Of a stretch of DNA of 53,901 nt, positions 31,918 through 39,911 are shown piece after piece. Every line of letters begins with the position of its first letter. Positions within the stretch are counted from its first letter, which is position 1. The position numbers and the translations under genes were made by a program. The notes beneath the pieces were generated by a model. That model made no database searches, had not been told where the DNA came from, and worked only from the letters and a program-made list of their open reading frames with translations. Origin of the DNA: a virus; IMG/VR virus record IMGVR_UViG_3300042261_000981, positions 1 to 53,901 of that record; one strand, 5' to 3'.

Positions 31918-32244
31918 TTAATTATTCCAATCTTCTTCACCGTAAGGATCTAAAGGAGATACAACTCTTTTAGAAGGATTCTTCTTAATTGGTGCATTTA
32001 CATAATTCTGTAAATTTATCCTACGTCTTCTTTCTCTTTCTAATCTTTCTCTTGCCCTTTCTCTTTCTCTAATTCTTTTTCTTTTCAACGCGCTTGATAT
32101 TCCACTAATAATGAAATATAAACTAATAGTCCCCGAGATCAAGGCTCCAGCTAGTAAAGCATTATAAATGTTTTTAGTTATAAAATAAGTTAGAGCCAAG
32201 GAACTGGCAATAATAAATATAGAAAAGAATAATCTCTTGAACAT
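31918..32244 (-). CDS. Small membrane protein with C-terminal DPYGEEDW
   Basis: A 108-aa protein. Two hydrophobic stretches at residues 5-50 (FFSIFIIASSLALTYFI, ALLAGALISGTISLYFIISG) are probable membrane helices, then a strongly basic Arg-rich helix (RIRERERARERLERERRRR) and the end SPLDPYGEEDWNN. The motif would lie in the cytoplasm if the basic part is inside. It is the first of a pair of membrane proteins. Confidence 0.6.
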   Translation of the reverse strand: MFKRLFFSIFIIASSLALTYFITKNIYNALLAGALISGTISLYFIISGISSALKRKRIRERERARERLERERRRRINLQNYVNAPIKKNPSKRVVSPLDPYGEEDWNN

Positions 32245-32375
32245 TATTAAGCGGATTTTACATCACAAAATTAATAAAAGTTATTGATTAAAAAAAAATT
32301 ATTTACGAAATATCGTCCTTTTTCAACATACTGATTTTGACACCTGATGATATACATCCACCCCTTGTGTCTTTG

Positions 32376-32675
32376 TCAATCTTCTCCAACGACAACATGT
32401 CTTCCACCTATGGTCTCTAACTCTACTCCATCTTTTAATTTATAAAAATATTTAAGTGGAACTAATAATATTGGTTCACTAATTTTCGGAAAATGTTCTG
32501 GATGACAAATAGCAAATCCCAATTCTTTGAGATCTTCTTCGGTATAATCGTAAATATCAACCTTTTTTGATTTTTCAAATTCATCAAGCCATTCAGGATC
32601 CCAAAATTCTTCACCATATGGGTCTTCTGGAGTAACTATCCTTCTTTCTAGAAATTTATTATATTTATGTATCAT
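32376..32675 (-). CDS. Accessory protein: targeting-like N-terminus directly followed by DPYGEEFW
   Basis: A 99-aa protein beginning MIHKYNKFLERRIVTPE and then DPYGEEFWDPEW. Both recurring signals stand next to each other in the first 30 residues, which makes this one of the simplest examples of the pair. The rest (about 65 residues) is a small alpha/beta domain of unknown kind. It overlaps the Nudix gene upstream by 4 bases. Confidence 0.6.
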   Translation of the reverse strand: MIHKYNKFLERRIVTPEDPYGEEFWDPEWLDEFEKSKKVDIYDYTEEDLKELGFAICHPEHFPKISEPILLVPLKYFYKLKDGVELETIGGRHVVVGED

Positions 32676-33193
32676 TTTAGTTTTAATACCAAAAGAGCCA
32701 TTAATGTCTTGCCATCGACAAATTCTGATCTTTTTACTTCTTCTTTTGTCATCTCTATTATTTCTATTTCTTCATTCTCGCTCTCTAATCCTCCACCTTG
32801 AGCAATCTTTTGAGAAACAGTGGCAAAATAGATTGATATTCTTTCATTTGTTTTTCCAGGAGTTGGAAAATATGGTTTTACTATTTGATTTATAGTGTCT
32901 GTTTGATAACCCAATTCTTCTAAAATCTCTCTTTTCATTGTTTCCATTTCATTCTCACCAACATGATCTATCATACCTGCACAAAGCTCTAATATAACCA
33001 TTTTTGGACCTGGACGAAATTGTTTTGTGAAAATGTATTTATTCTTAACTGTGTCATATACCACGGCACATACAGCATCTTTTGAATTGACGTATTCTCT
33101 TACTACGGGTCCTCTTTTCCCTTGTAGATTTAGTTTATGGACTTTAAAAAATCCGCCTTGTTGTTCTGGAGGGTTATCTGATATAATTTTCAT
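32672..33193 (-). CDS. Nudix hydrolase (ADP-ribose pyrophosphatase-like)
   Basis: A 173-aa protein with a Nudix box around residues 88-113: CAGMIDHVGENEMETMKREILEELGY is split here as CAGMIDHVGENE and then METMKREILEELGY; the REILEELGY core is intact and the first spacing is one residue longer than G-x5-E. The AGMID ahead of the box and the later PYFPTPGKTNERISIYFA fit ADP-ribose/NDP-sugar pyrophosphatases. It would split a nucleoside diphosphate linked to another group. Phages use such enzymes for nucleotide or NAD-pool control or for mRNA cap removal; which applies here is open. Confidence 0.82.
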   Translation of the reverse strand: MKIISDNPPEQQGGFFKVHKLNLQGKRGPVVREYVNSKDAVCAVVYDTVKNKYIFTKQFRPGPKMVILELCAGMIDHVGENEMETMKREILEELGYQTDTINQIVKPYFPTPGKTNERISIYFATVSQKIAQGGGLESENEEIEIIEMTKEEVKRSEFVDGKTLMALLVLKLK

Positions 33194-33197
33194 AATG

Positions 33198-33209
33198 ATA
33201 TATATTAAA
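33198..33209 (-). promoter_or_regulatory. Phage promoter element TTTAATATATAT
   Basis: Approximately TTTAATATATAT on the minus strand, upstream of the Nudix gene at 33193. Confidence 0.4.
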
Positions 33210-33243
33210 AGATATAATTGAAAAAATTATATATACTCAAAAT

Positions 33244-33482
33244 ATGGAAATGTTAATAAAAAATATAGATCTTTTTAAACATAGAAACGATCTTGCCAAA
33301 CCACAAAAAACTAAAATAAAATCATTCAAAGAAATTTATAAGACTTATAAAAAACTTAACTGGGATGAATATAAAGATGGTTTTAATAGTTTTTAATAGA
33401 TGATACTCCTGAAGTGAGGAAAGGACTATCTAAATGGGTAAAATCACATAAGAAAGAGTTGGGATATAAAAAATGGAAGTAA
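33244..33482 (+). pseudogene. Frameshifted small protein (T5 run)
   Basis: The frame from 33244 reads MEMLIKNIDLFKHRNDL ... DGFNSF and stops at 33396. Adding one T to the T run at 33390-33394 continues into LIDDTPEVRKGLSKWVKSHK and ends at 33482, just ahead of the promoter of the next gene. The joined protein is about 79 aa and basic. It is either a true frameshift or a sequencing error. Confidence 0.45.
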
Positions 33483-33485
33483 AAA

Positions 33486-33497
33486 TTAAATATATAG
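33486..33497 (+). promoter_or_regulatory. Phage promoter element variant TTAAATATATAG
   Basis: TTAAATATATAG, 4 bases upstream of the GTG start at 33502. Confidence 0.4.
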
Positions 33498-33501
33498 TAA
33501 T

Positions 33502-34503
33502 GTGATTAGATATATCAAAACATACGAACAATATTTTGGTAGTAAACCTAAAACAGGTCAAATAATTTATATGACTGACGATTTAGTTAATAATATGGCT
33601 AGAGCTCACGGTAATAAATATGCCGCTGCTGTGCTCAATTTACTAAAAGCAGACAGAGATAAATTAATAGACAATCATGCTAATTATTTAAGCGTAGAAA
33701 CAGACGGAACAATTTCTTACTTGGATGGAAGATATTTAAAAGAAGAAACTGAATATAATCCAGCAAATTATGACGATGCAAGAAGAAGACAAAAAGTTAA
33801 AGCTACAAAGATATTACAAAAGATATTAAAACCAGAATATATTCCACAGGAACAAACAGTAATAGAACAATTTTCAACCTATTGGAAAACTTTATATGAT
33901 GAATCTACAAGAGTAGAGGAACTCGTAGGTGAAGATATATTAAGAGCTTATAATTATAATAATGAAGTAAATGGATCTTTGGGATCATGTGCTGGATTTA
34001 GTGAATATACAGTTAAAGAAACTCATAAAAAGAGATTTGAAGTTCTAATAAAAAATCCTGAAAATTTTACAGCTTTTGTAGTATGGAAAGATGGTAAAAT
34101 AGTAGGTAGAAGAATTGGTGTTAAAGGTATTCAAACTAAAACACACGGGTTCTTCCAAGAAGGCGAACTTTATAAATACTTAAATAATTTCTATGGTCCT
34201 GGATATGGTTCGCAGGCTAATAAAATGATTGAGGCTTTAGCTTTAAAACAAGGTTATGTCGCCGAATATGGTTCATACTGTAAATGTTTTTTGAAAGATA
34301 AAAAGAAATTAAGAGAAGAAGATGTATTTAGAATAAAAGTTCAAAATGGTCTTGATCAAAAAGCAATGTTTCCTGCTTTTGATTCAATGGTCGTTAACTT
34401 TCAAACGAATGAAGTAGCTTCAAGAGTTCCTGGGCCAAGTAAAAATCCTGAACCAGGATGGACTAAATTCTATGGAGCTGTCCCACCTTCATATGGGCGT
34501 TAA
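33502..34503 (+). CDS. SSCM-group protein with targeting-like N-terminus
   Basis: A 333-aa protein starting with GTG (MIRYIKTYEQYFGS), a targeting-like N-terminus. Near residue 160, NGSLGSCAGFSEYT leads to a strand pair (NFTAFVVWKDGKIVGRRIGVKG) that parallels the SSCM domain of the 814-aa protein (NPGVIQMLILLDSNLKLLARANVW). The block NFYGPGYGSQANKMIEALALKQGY follows. Cys is kept, but the Met after it is Ala. Function unknown. It converges on the terminase gene with a 4-base overlap of the ends. Confidence 0.55.
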   Translation: MIRYIKTYEQYFGSKPKTGQIIYMTDDLVNNMARAHGNKYAAAVLNLLKADRDKLIDNHANYLSVETDGTISYLDGRYLKEETEYNPANYDDARRRQKVKATKILQKILKPEYIPQEQTVIEQFSTYWKTLYDESTRVEELVGEDILRAYNYNNEVNGSLGSCAGFSEYTVKETHKKRFEVLIKNPENFTAFVVWKDGKIVGRRIGVKGIQTKTHGFFQEGELYKYLNNFYGPGYGSQANKMIEALALKQGYVAEYGSYCKCFLKDKKKLREEDVFRIKVQNGLDQKAMFPAFDSMVVNFQTNEVASRVPGPSKNPEPGWTKFYGAVPPSYGR

Positions 34504-35735
34504 ACACCATTTAATTTATCTCTTATTTTTTTCTTAAGTTGAGACATATTATGAATTCTATTATTATATGAATTTTTTTCGTATTGTATGAATTGTAAAT
34601 CGAATTCCTGTCTGAAGGTTGCTTCACCTCCAATTAAACAAATTTGTTCTTCTCTCCAACTCTCAATTCTAGAAATTTCTTTCAATGGAGTATATTCTAT
34701 AATCATTTCTCTTATATTTCCAATATATGTTTTATCATTATCAACATCATATTTTATAAAATAAGTTATTTTATTGTCTATTTTTTTCTCATAAATATCC
34801 AATCCTAAATTTCTTAAATAACTTAATACTCCGGAAATTGAACAATTATGATATTTTAATTTATCTTCATTGAATATTATTTTAGTATCCATTCTACCAG
34901 GAACTTGCCACCAGTAAACTCTTTTGGAAGCAAAAGCATTTTTATCTGGGTGATCATATGGCAATTCAGAATTACTTAATAATTCGTAAAATAAATTATA
35001 ACCATTTGGAGTGGATGTAAGAATGATTTTAGAATTTTCAATAGATGATATTGTTGGTATTATAGAATAATAAAAAGGACGAATTATACTATCTGGGATT
35101 TTAGCAAATTCATCAATATATAATAAATCTATAGTATTACTAACGGCAGGTTCTTTTGTTCTGGATTGACTCTGCACTCTGCATCCATTTTCGAATTGTA
35201 AATATCTTTCATTCCAATTAATAACTCCAACTTTCAAAAAGAAAGGCAATAATTTATAAATATCTTTTATTTTTCTAATAATTTCTTTGGTTGTTTCTGA
35301 TTTGTTAGCAACGATCATAACACCTTTATCTTTATTAAATAATATCATGTGTAAAATTGTTATAACAGCTAAAACTGTTTTCCCAATTTGTCTGGAAGCC
35401 ATTAAAATAGAATATCTATTCTCTGTATATAATTTTAATATATCTTTTTGGTAATCTCTCAACTCTATTTTTCCAATACTACCATCCTCTAATTTAATTT
35501 TACAATAATGTTCAGCAAAATAATATATCGAGAGTTTACATTTTATATACTCATCTATTTCATTTTGACTCATTGCAAATTTAATGCCAGCCTTTCTAAC
35601 TCCATTTATATTTTGAAAATAAATCTTATTATATCTGGATACTTGCTCAGCTAAATTATATTTATCTATTAATTCATTAATAGATTCCGTTGTATATATT
35701 TTCATAAATCTCTTTTTATCGTATATATTATACAA
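34500..35735 (-). CDS. Terminase large subunit, ATPase part only
   Basis: A 411-aa protein (an ATG at 35705 is an alternative start). DYQKDILKLYTENRYSILM leads into the Walker A variant ASRQIGKTVLA, then LLYIDEFAKI (Walker B plus catalytic Glu) and SKIILTSTPNG (coupling motif), all as in T4 gp17-type packaging motors. ATP hydrolysis drives DNA into the head. Two oddities: between WWQVPGRM and SWREEQI there is an extra segment of roughly 80 residues, and the chain ends after the ATPase domain (EATFRQEFDLQF plus about 30 residues), so the C-terminal RNase H-like nuclease domain is missing. It may be encoded elsewhere as a second piece, as for the topoisomerase and polymerase. Confidence 0.85.
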   Translation of the reverse strand: MYNIYDKKRFMKIYTTESINELIDKYNLAEQVSRYNKIYFQNINGVRKAGIKFAMSQNEIDEYIKCKLSIYYFAEHYCKIKLEDGSIGKIELRDYQKDILKLYTENRYSILMASRQIGKTVLAVITILHMILFNKDKGVMIVANKSETTKEIIRKIKDIYKLLPFFLKVGVINWNERYLQFENGCRVQSQSRTKEPAVSNTIDLLYIDEFAKIPDSIIRPFYYSIIPTISSIENSKIILTSTPNGYNLFYELLSNSELPYDHPDKNAFASKRVYWWQVPGRMDTKIIFNEDKLKYHNCSISGVLSYLRNLGLDIYEKKIDNKITYFIKYDVDNDKTYIGNIREMIIEYTPLKEISRIESWREEQICLIGGEATFRQEFDLQFIQYEKNSYNNRIHNMSQLKKKIRDKLNGV

Positions 35736-35752
35736 ACTCGGTCAAAAAACAT

Positions 35753-35793
35753 AAAAAAACAGCATATATTTTGTTCATACATGCTGTTTTTTT
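35753..35793 (-). terminator. Terminator hairpin upstream of terminase gene
   Basis: AAAAAACAGCAT and ATGCTGTTTTTT arms around a 15-base loop. It lies between the gene ending at 35812 and the terminase gene on the same strand. Confidence 0.65.
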
Positions 35794-35811
35794 ATACAAA
35801 TGTAAAAATGA

Positions 35812-36396
35812 CTACTTAAATGAATGTTTTTTAATAAGAGAATTTAATCTCTTTGATATTTCTTCTAGTTTTTGAACATCTATAAGTTCTTCGATCCAAT
35901 TTTCTTCACCGTAAGGATCTACCTCTCTATTTTCTTTAATATTTTTAGTCCATTGTGAATTTTTCCAACACTCTTCAAGTTCATTTAATATTTTTTCTAC
36001 GTCTGGTTTTATTTCAACGAGGTCTTCGTCTCTTATTACATCATTAGTTTGATCTAATAGATATAGAAGATATTTTTCGGATTGACTCATATTATCATAA
36101 TAATCATCGGCTATTCTTAAAACATAATCTAGATTCATAGCTAGATTTTCTATCCTTTTAGTTTTAGATTCTGTTTCCTTTATTAAATTGTTATATTCTT
36201 TTATGTATTCAGATCTACCAAAAAAAGATTTAACGGGTTGATAGAAATCTTTTTCTAGCAAACTTAATTCATCTAAAATATCTTTTATTTCTTTTTCGGC
36301 GATATTTTTATATTTCTTTTGCTGTATAAACCCTTGTGTTTTATCTTTTATATATTTGAAATAATTGTAGCTAAGTGAAAAATCGTCTTCTTTCAT
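35812..36396 (-). CDS. Helical accessory protein with DPYGEENW; UAG stop
   Basis: A 194-aa mostly helical protein, probably coiled coil (ETESKTKRIENLAMNLDYVL), with EVDPYGEENWIEEL about 30 residues from the C-terminus. It ends with TAG at 35812-35814, the only clear UAG stop I found among the genes of the window. Readthrough would add about 26 residues before the next TAA, running through the terminator hairpin. If the amber tRNAs are active, this protein could exist in two lengths. Confidence 0.6.
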   Translation of the reverse strand: MKEDDFSLSYNYFKYIKDKTQGFIQQKKYKNIAEKEIKDILDELSLLEKDFYQPVKSFFGRSEYIKEYNNLIKETESKTKRIENLAMNLDYVLRIADDYYDNMSQSEKYLLYLLDQTNDVIRDEDLVEIKPDVEKILNELEECWKNSQWTKNIKENREVDPYGEENWIEELIDVQKLEEISKRLNSLIKKHSFK

Positions 36397-37335
36397 TTAA
36401 TCAAATTTTTTTTTTAATAAAATCTCATCATAAGTGGATCTTATTCCTTCTTCTAAACTTATTTTTGGCTCCCATCCAAGATTTCTTAATTTAGTTGTAT
36501 CAAGAAATTTTCTTGGAGTTCCGTCTGGATAACTATCATTAAAATATACTTTTCCTTCATATCCAACTATATCTTGTATAGTCCATGCTAGTCTTCTAAT
36601 ACTAATTTCTTCACCACTACCAACATTTATTATGTCACTACTATCATAATTATTCATTAAAAAGATAGAAGCGTCTGCTAAATCTGATACGTGTAAAAAC
36701 TCCCTTAACGGTTTCCCTGTTCCCCATAATTCCATTATCGGTAGATTATTCTTTTTAGCGTAGTGGAACTTACGTATCATCCCAGGTAAAACATGTGACG
36801 TTTTAGGATCGTAATTATCATTGATACTACCATAGAGATTTGTGGGCATTATAGAAATAAAATTAGTTCCATATTGCTTATTATATTTTTGACACATGAT
36901 TATACCTGCTATTTTAGCTATAGCATAACCATCATTAGTCTTCTCCAAAGGTCCAGATAACAAATATTCTTCTTTTATAGGTTGTTCACAATCTCTCGGA
37001 TAAATACAACTAGAACCTAAAAATAATAATTTTTTAACTTCGTATTTGTGACAAGACTTTATAATATTACATTCTACCATTAAATTTTCATAAGTGAAAT
37101 CAGCGGGATATGTTGAATTGGCATATATCCCCCCAACTCTTGCTGCTGCTAAAAAAACATAATCTGGTCTCATTAAATCAAAAAAATGATCTGTTGCATT
37201 TTGATCAATAAGATTCAATTCATTTTTATTCATTGTAAGAATATTATTATAACTAAGTTCTTTTAATTTCTTAACTATAGAAGAGCCAACTAGTCCCTTG
37301 TGCCCAGCTACAAAGATTTTATCGTTGTTATTCAT
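36397..37335 (-). CDS. fcl: GDP-L-fucose synthase
   Basis: A 312-aa extended SDR-family enzyme. The N-terminal VAGHKGLVGSSIVKKL is the GxxGxxG cofactor loop; FLAAARVGGIYANSTYPADF, LFLGSSCIYPRDCEQP and DGYAIAKIAGI (catalytic Ser, Tyr and Lys) are all family signatures, with YDPKTSHVLPGMIRKFH and LREFLHVSDLADA following. It turns GDP-4-keto-6-deoxymannose into GDP-L-fucose with NADPH. No GDP-mannose dehydratase is in this window, so the substrate comes from the host or another part of the genome. It may serve sugar modification of host surface or virion. Confidence 0.93.
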   Translation of the reverse strand: MNNNDKIFVAGHKGLVGSSIVKKLKELSYNNILTMNKNELNLIDQNATDHFFDLMRPDYVFLAAARVGGIYANSTYPADFTYENLMVECNIIKSCHKYEVKKLLFLGSSCIYPRDCEQPIKEEYLLSGPLEKTNDGYAIAKIAGIIMCQKYNKQYGTNFISIMPTNLYGSINDNYDPKTSHVLPGMIRKFHYAKKNNLPIMELWGTGKPLREFLHVSDLADASIFLMNNYDSSDIINVGSGEEISIRRLAWTIQDIVGYEGKVYFNDSYPDGTPRKFLDTTKLRNLGWEPKISLEEGIRSTYDEILLKKKFD

Positions 37336-37516
37336 TTTTTATTATTTCATTTTCATTAAAAAATTGCATCCAATCTTTACCAAACTCTTCGGCATTTAAG
37401 ACATATGGATAATCGGCGTTTTCTAATATTCTAATAATAGTAAATTCAGTATCTACATCATAAGGCAGAAGATCCTTAGCGTCTTCTGTTATCTTTACTC
37501 TATCGCCTATTTTCAT
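37328..37516 (-). CDS. Small SH3/KOW-like protein
   Basis: A 62-aa protein (MKIGDRVKITEDAKDLLPYD) with the GDRV start seen in other KOW/SH3-like domains of this window. It overlaps neighbours by 4 and 8 bases. No function can be assigned. Confidence 0.5.
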   Translation of the reverse strand: MKIGDRVKITEDAKDLLPYDVDTEFTIIRILENADYPYVLNAEEFGKDWMQFFNENEIIKNE

Positions 37517-37908
37517 TCGAATTTATTTATTTTTTTCATTTCTTGTTTCAAATCTTCTTCATAATATTTTTCCAAATATTGAATTTCAAAATCTTCTAAT
37601 TCTTCTCTTTGTTTAATGATATCGTAATTACTTTTTTTAGTTGATCTTGTTGTTTTTACTTTATCTTTATCTTTTGGATCCCAATACCATTTTGGTATTC
37701 CGTAAGTATTTTTGAAAAACTCAAACCACATATCTATAGCAGAAGCTTTGTCAATGCTTTTATGATTGAAACTATTAGCCATTTCTGGGAATTCTTTACC
37801 GAATTTTCTGTTTATTTTGAAGAAAGCATTTACTTTATCCTCATCAGTTACTTCATCATAAGAATTCTTATTCTTAAATATTCTATCTACTATTTGTATG
37901 AAATCCAT
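37513..37908 (-). CDS. Hypothetical protein (conserved phage-type small protein)
   Basis: A 131-aa protein: DEDKVNAFFKINRKFGKEFPEMANSFN, then DKASAIDMWFEFFKNTYGIPKWYW and a Lys-rich tail. The FF-I/V-NR ... W ... IPKWYW layout recalls a small protein common near structural genes of T4-like phages, but I cannot name it with confidence. Preceded by a hairpin terminator at 37917. Confidence 0.5.
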   Translation of the reverse strand: MDFIQIVDRIFKNKNSYDEVTDEDKVNAFFKINRKFGKEFPEMANSFNHKSIDKASAIDMWFEFFKNTYGIPKWYWDPKDKDKVKTTRSTKKSNYDIIKQREELEDFEIQYLEKYYEEDLKQEMKKINKFE

Positions 37909-37916
37909 TTAATAAA

Positions 37917-37940
37917 ATCTTTTCAATTATATGAAAAGAT
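37917..37940 (-). terminator. Hairpin between genes
   Basis: Perfect ATCTTTTCA / TGAAAAGAT stem with a 6-base loop and T-rich tail on the minus strand, between the genes at 37960-38796 and 37513-37908. Confidence 0.5.
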
Positions 37941-37959
37941 AAAAGAAAAGTTTAAAAAT

Positions 37960-38796
37960 TTAATCACACACAGTGATCTCATCTGTCATAGAAGGGATGT
38001 ATTCTTTACCTTTATCATCTATAAAAACTAAATTCGGGAAATCATACATTCCAGCTTTATTTACTATTTTTGCTATTTTTGCTTTTACTGGAACTTTTTT
38101 CCAACCGAGTTCCCCACCCATCCATTTTCGGGTTTCTTTCATCTCTATAAAATAAACATTTTTACCGATTAACATCTTCTTAATATCATCATTAAAATTC
38201 ACGTTTCGTTCAGGATATACATGCATTCTGTAATATGGATTGCCCATAAACATAGTGTATATGTTAAAAGATGCAGTATCTCCCCATGTTTCTTCACCGT
38301 ATGGGTCTGCTGGATTATCGCTTAGTACTAGCTTAGCTTTTTTTTTAAAATTGAAAAATTCGTTTATATAACCTCTTCCAGTAAAAGCTTTACCACTAAA
38401 GATTTCTTTAGGTTTTTTTCTATCCTCTTCCCAAGCTTTTTCTCTAGCTTTATCTTCTCTGATTCTATTCCATAAAAATTCATCTATATTATATAAACAG
38501 TCCCTTAGGGTATTTGAAGTATCATTGTATATTATGGTATATCCCAGATCTTTCATGTCTCTTACTCTATAAGTAAAGACGTCCTTTCCTATTTTATAGA
38601 CAGATATTCTATATCTTCCTGTTATAGATAATGCTTTCTGTTTTCCTTCCATTCTAAATGGATACCCCTCATTATTCATTAGAGAATCAATTTCATGTTT
38701 TGTGAAATATTGTTCTGGTGGTTTTTTATCTTCCACTGGTGGCTTGTTTATGATTACAGCCTCAAAATTTTTATATGTAGTTATTATATCTTTCAT
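37960..38796 (-). CDS. Accessory protein with FSGKAF repeat motif and DPYGEETW
   Basis: A 278-aa protein starting MKDIITTYKNFEAVII (weak targeting-like). Near residue 140 is EIFSGKAFTGRGYINEFF, a peptide nearly the same as the C-terminus of the gene at 42738 (VFSGKAFNGKGHIQ). PADPYGEETWGDT follows about 25 residues later. The C-terminal part is beta-rich (VYFIEMKETRKW, KIAKIVNKAGMYDF). It overlaps the gp25-like gene by 4 bases. Function unknown. Confidence 0.55.
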   Translation of the reverse strand: MKDIITTYKNFEAVIINKPPVEDKKPPEQYFTKHEIDSLMNNEGYPFRMEGKQKALSITGRYRISVYKIGKDVFTYRVRDMKDLGYTIIYNDTSNTLRDCLYNIDEFLWNRIREDKAREKAWEEDRKKPKEIFSGKAFTGRGYINEFFNFKKKAKLVLSDNPADPYGEETWGDTASFNIYTMFMGNPYYRMHVYPERNVNFNDDIKKMLIGKNVYFIEMKETRKWMGGELGWKKVPVKAKIAKIVNKAGMYDFPNLVFIDDKGKEYIPSMTDEITVCD

Positions 38797-39161
38797 TTCA
38801 CTAGCATTTCAAAATTATATCCTTTTATTATGAAATTCAAATAAAGAATATCCCTGTATGATCCTTCATATAATTGAATATTGAAGTCATAACCTATTTC
38901 TTTCAATTCTGGAATATATTTATTAATTTGATCAGTTATTAAATTTCTTATGTCTGAAACTGGAACTTTCGTTTCCCATAAAAAATACTCAAGATTAGCC
39001 CCAAGATTTGGTTCCCCATATAAAGCTCCTTTATTAGTAAAAAGAGCCATTTCTAATTTTTGAACAATTACTTCTATAACGTCATCTTCAACTAATCTTT
39101 CGCTATGAAATCTTGGATGTCCGTCATACTTAATATATAAATCTTTAAAATCTAAAACCAT
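38793..39161 (-). CDS. gp25-like baseplate wedge protein
   Basis: A 122-aa protein of the gp25/GpW lysozyme-like fold group. Signature residues are the acidic N-terminus (DFKDLYIKYDGHPRFHS), VIVQKLEMALFTNKGALYGEPNLGANLEYFLWE and later NFIIKGYNF. In T4, gp25 is part of the baseplate wedge around the tube and starts sheath growth. Length is typical. It supports a contractile-tailed phage. It overlaps neighbours on both sides (ATGA and TAATG). Confidence 0.82.
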   Translation of the reverse strand: MVLDFKDLYIKYDGHPRFHSERLVEDDVIEVIVQKLEMALFTNKGALYGEPNLGANLEYFLWETKVPVSDIRNLITDQINKYIPELKEIGYDFNIQLYEGSYRDILYLNFIIKGYNFEMLVK

Positions 39162-39559
39162 TATTTATTCTTATTTTTCTTCCATTCGTTATAAATTTCA
39201 TTGAAGTTATCTAGATTTCTTTTTGCTTTATTAAATATCTTTTCTAACTTTTTTTTCTCATATTCATAATTTTCTTCTTCATCATGTATTCTAATTGTGC
39301 CGTACAAGTGGGTAAATCCTTTTTTATCTTTTTCTTTATTTCTTGGATCTTCTTTCCAATTTTCAACTTTCCACACACTTAAATTTCCAGCTAGTCTATT
39401 GGCTTCTCTTCTAGAATTTGCTAAAATATATCTCACGTGAAAATGATCTCTTCCTTCCATTCCACTATCATAAACATCATATATGTGTTTTTCTTCATTC
39501 CAATCTTCCTCACCATATGGATCTACTGAGTTTACTTCGTTGAATCTTATTATTTTCAC
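39161..39559 (-). CDS. Accessory protein: short targeting-like N-terminus then DPYGEEDW
   Basis: A 132-aa protein starting MKIIRFNEVNSV and then DPYGEEDWNEE at residue 13. Like the gene at 32376 it has both signals at the very N-terminus. YDVYDSGMEGRDHFHVRYIL and a long C-terminal helix follow. No family recognised. Its stop overlaps the gp25-like start. Confidence 0.6.
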   Translation of the reverse strand: MKIIRFNEVNSVDPYGEEDWNEEKHIYDVYDSGMEGRDHFHVRYILANSRREANRLAGNLSVWKVENWKEDPRNKEKDKKGFTHLYGTIRIHDEEENYEYEKKKLEKIFNKAKRNLDNFNEIYNEWKKNKNK

Positions 39560-39578
39560 AAAAACAGACTTTCTTTTT

Positions 39579-39591
39579 CTTATATATATTA
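39579..39591 (-). promoter_or_regulatory. Phage promoter element TTTAATATATATA
   Basis: TTTAATATATATAAG-type sequence on the minus strand, about 20 bases upstream of the gene at 39559. Confidence 0.45.
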
Positions 39592-39614
39592 AAAATTATA
39601 ACTCGTAAATTAAA

Positions 39615-39881
39615 GTGGTTAGTATCTCGGTCAAAGACTATATAGGAAAAGTAAAAGACGGTATAGCTGTCTTATTATCAATAAACATAGATGATTCCAT
39701 ATACCAAATGATATTTTGGTTTAATAGGGATTGTAAATATGTCTTAACTCCAGACGAAAATTTATTAAAACTACTTAATATAAAAAGTATTTATGAGTAC
39801 GAACATATAAACGATCTATTGGAAAAGATATTCAAAGAACTCCCTCCTGTTAAAGAACTTTTTGAAAAATTCGAAATTTAA
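39615..39881 (+). CDS. Small hypothetical protein, GTG start
   Basis: An 88-aa protein starting with GTG. A beta-rich first half (GIAVLLSINIDDSIYQMIFWF) leads to a helical end. No family recognised. Confidence 0.45.
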   Translation: MVSISVKDYIGKVKDGIAVLLSINIDDSIYQMIFWFNRDCKYVLTPDENLLKLLNIKSIYEYEHINDLLEKIFKELPPVKELFEKFEI

Positions 39882-39893
39882 TTTAATATATAA
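39882..39893 (+). promoter_or_regulatory. Phage promoter element TTTAATATATAA
   Basis: TTTAATATATAA, 18 bases upstream of the gene at 39912, overlapping the end of the gene before. Confidence 0.5.
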
Positions 39894-39911
39894 AAGAAAA
39901 CATCATTTTTA

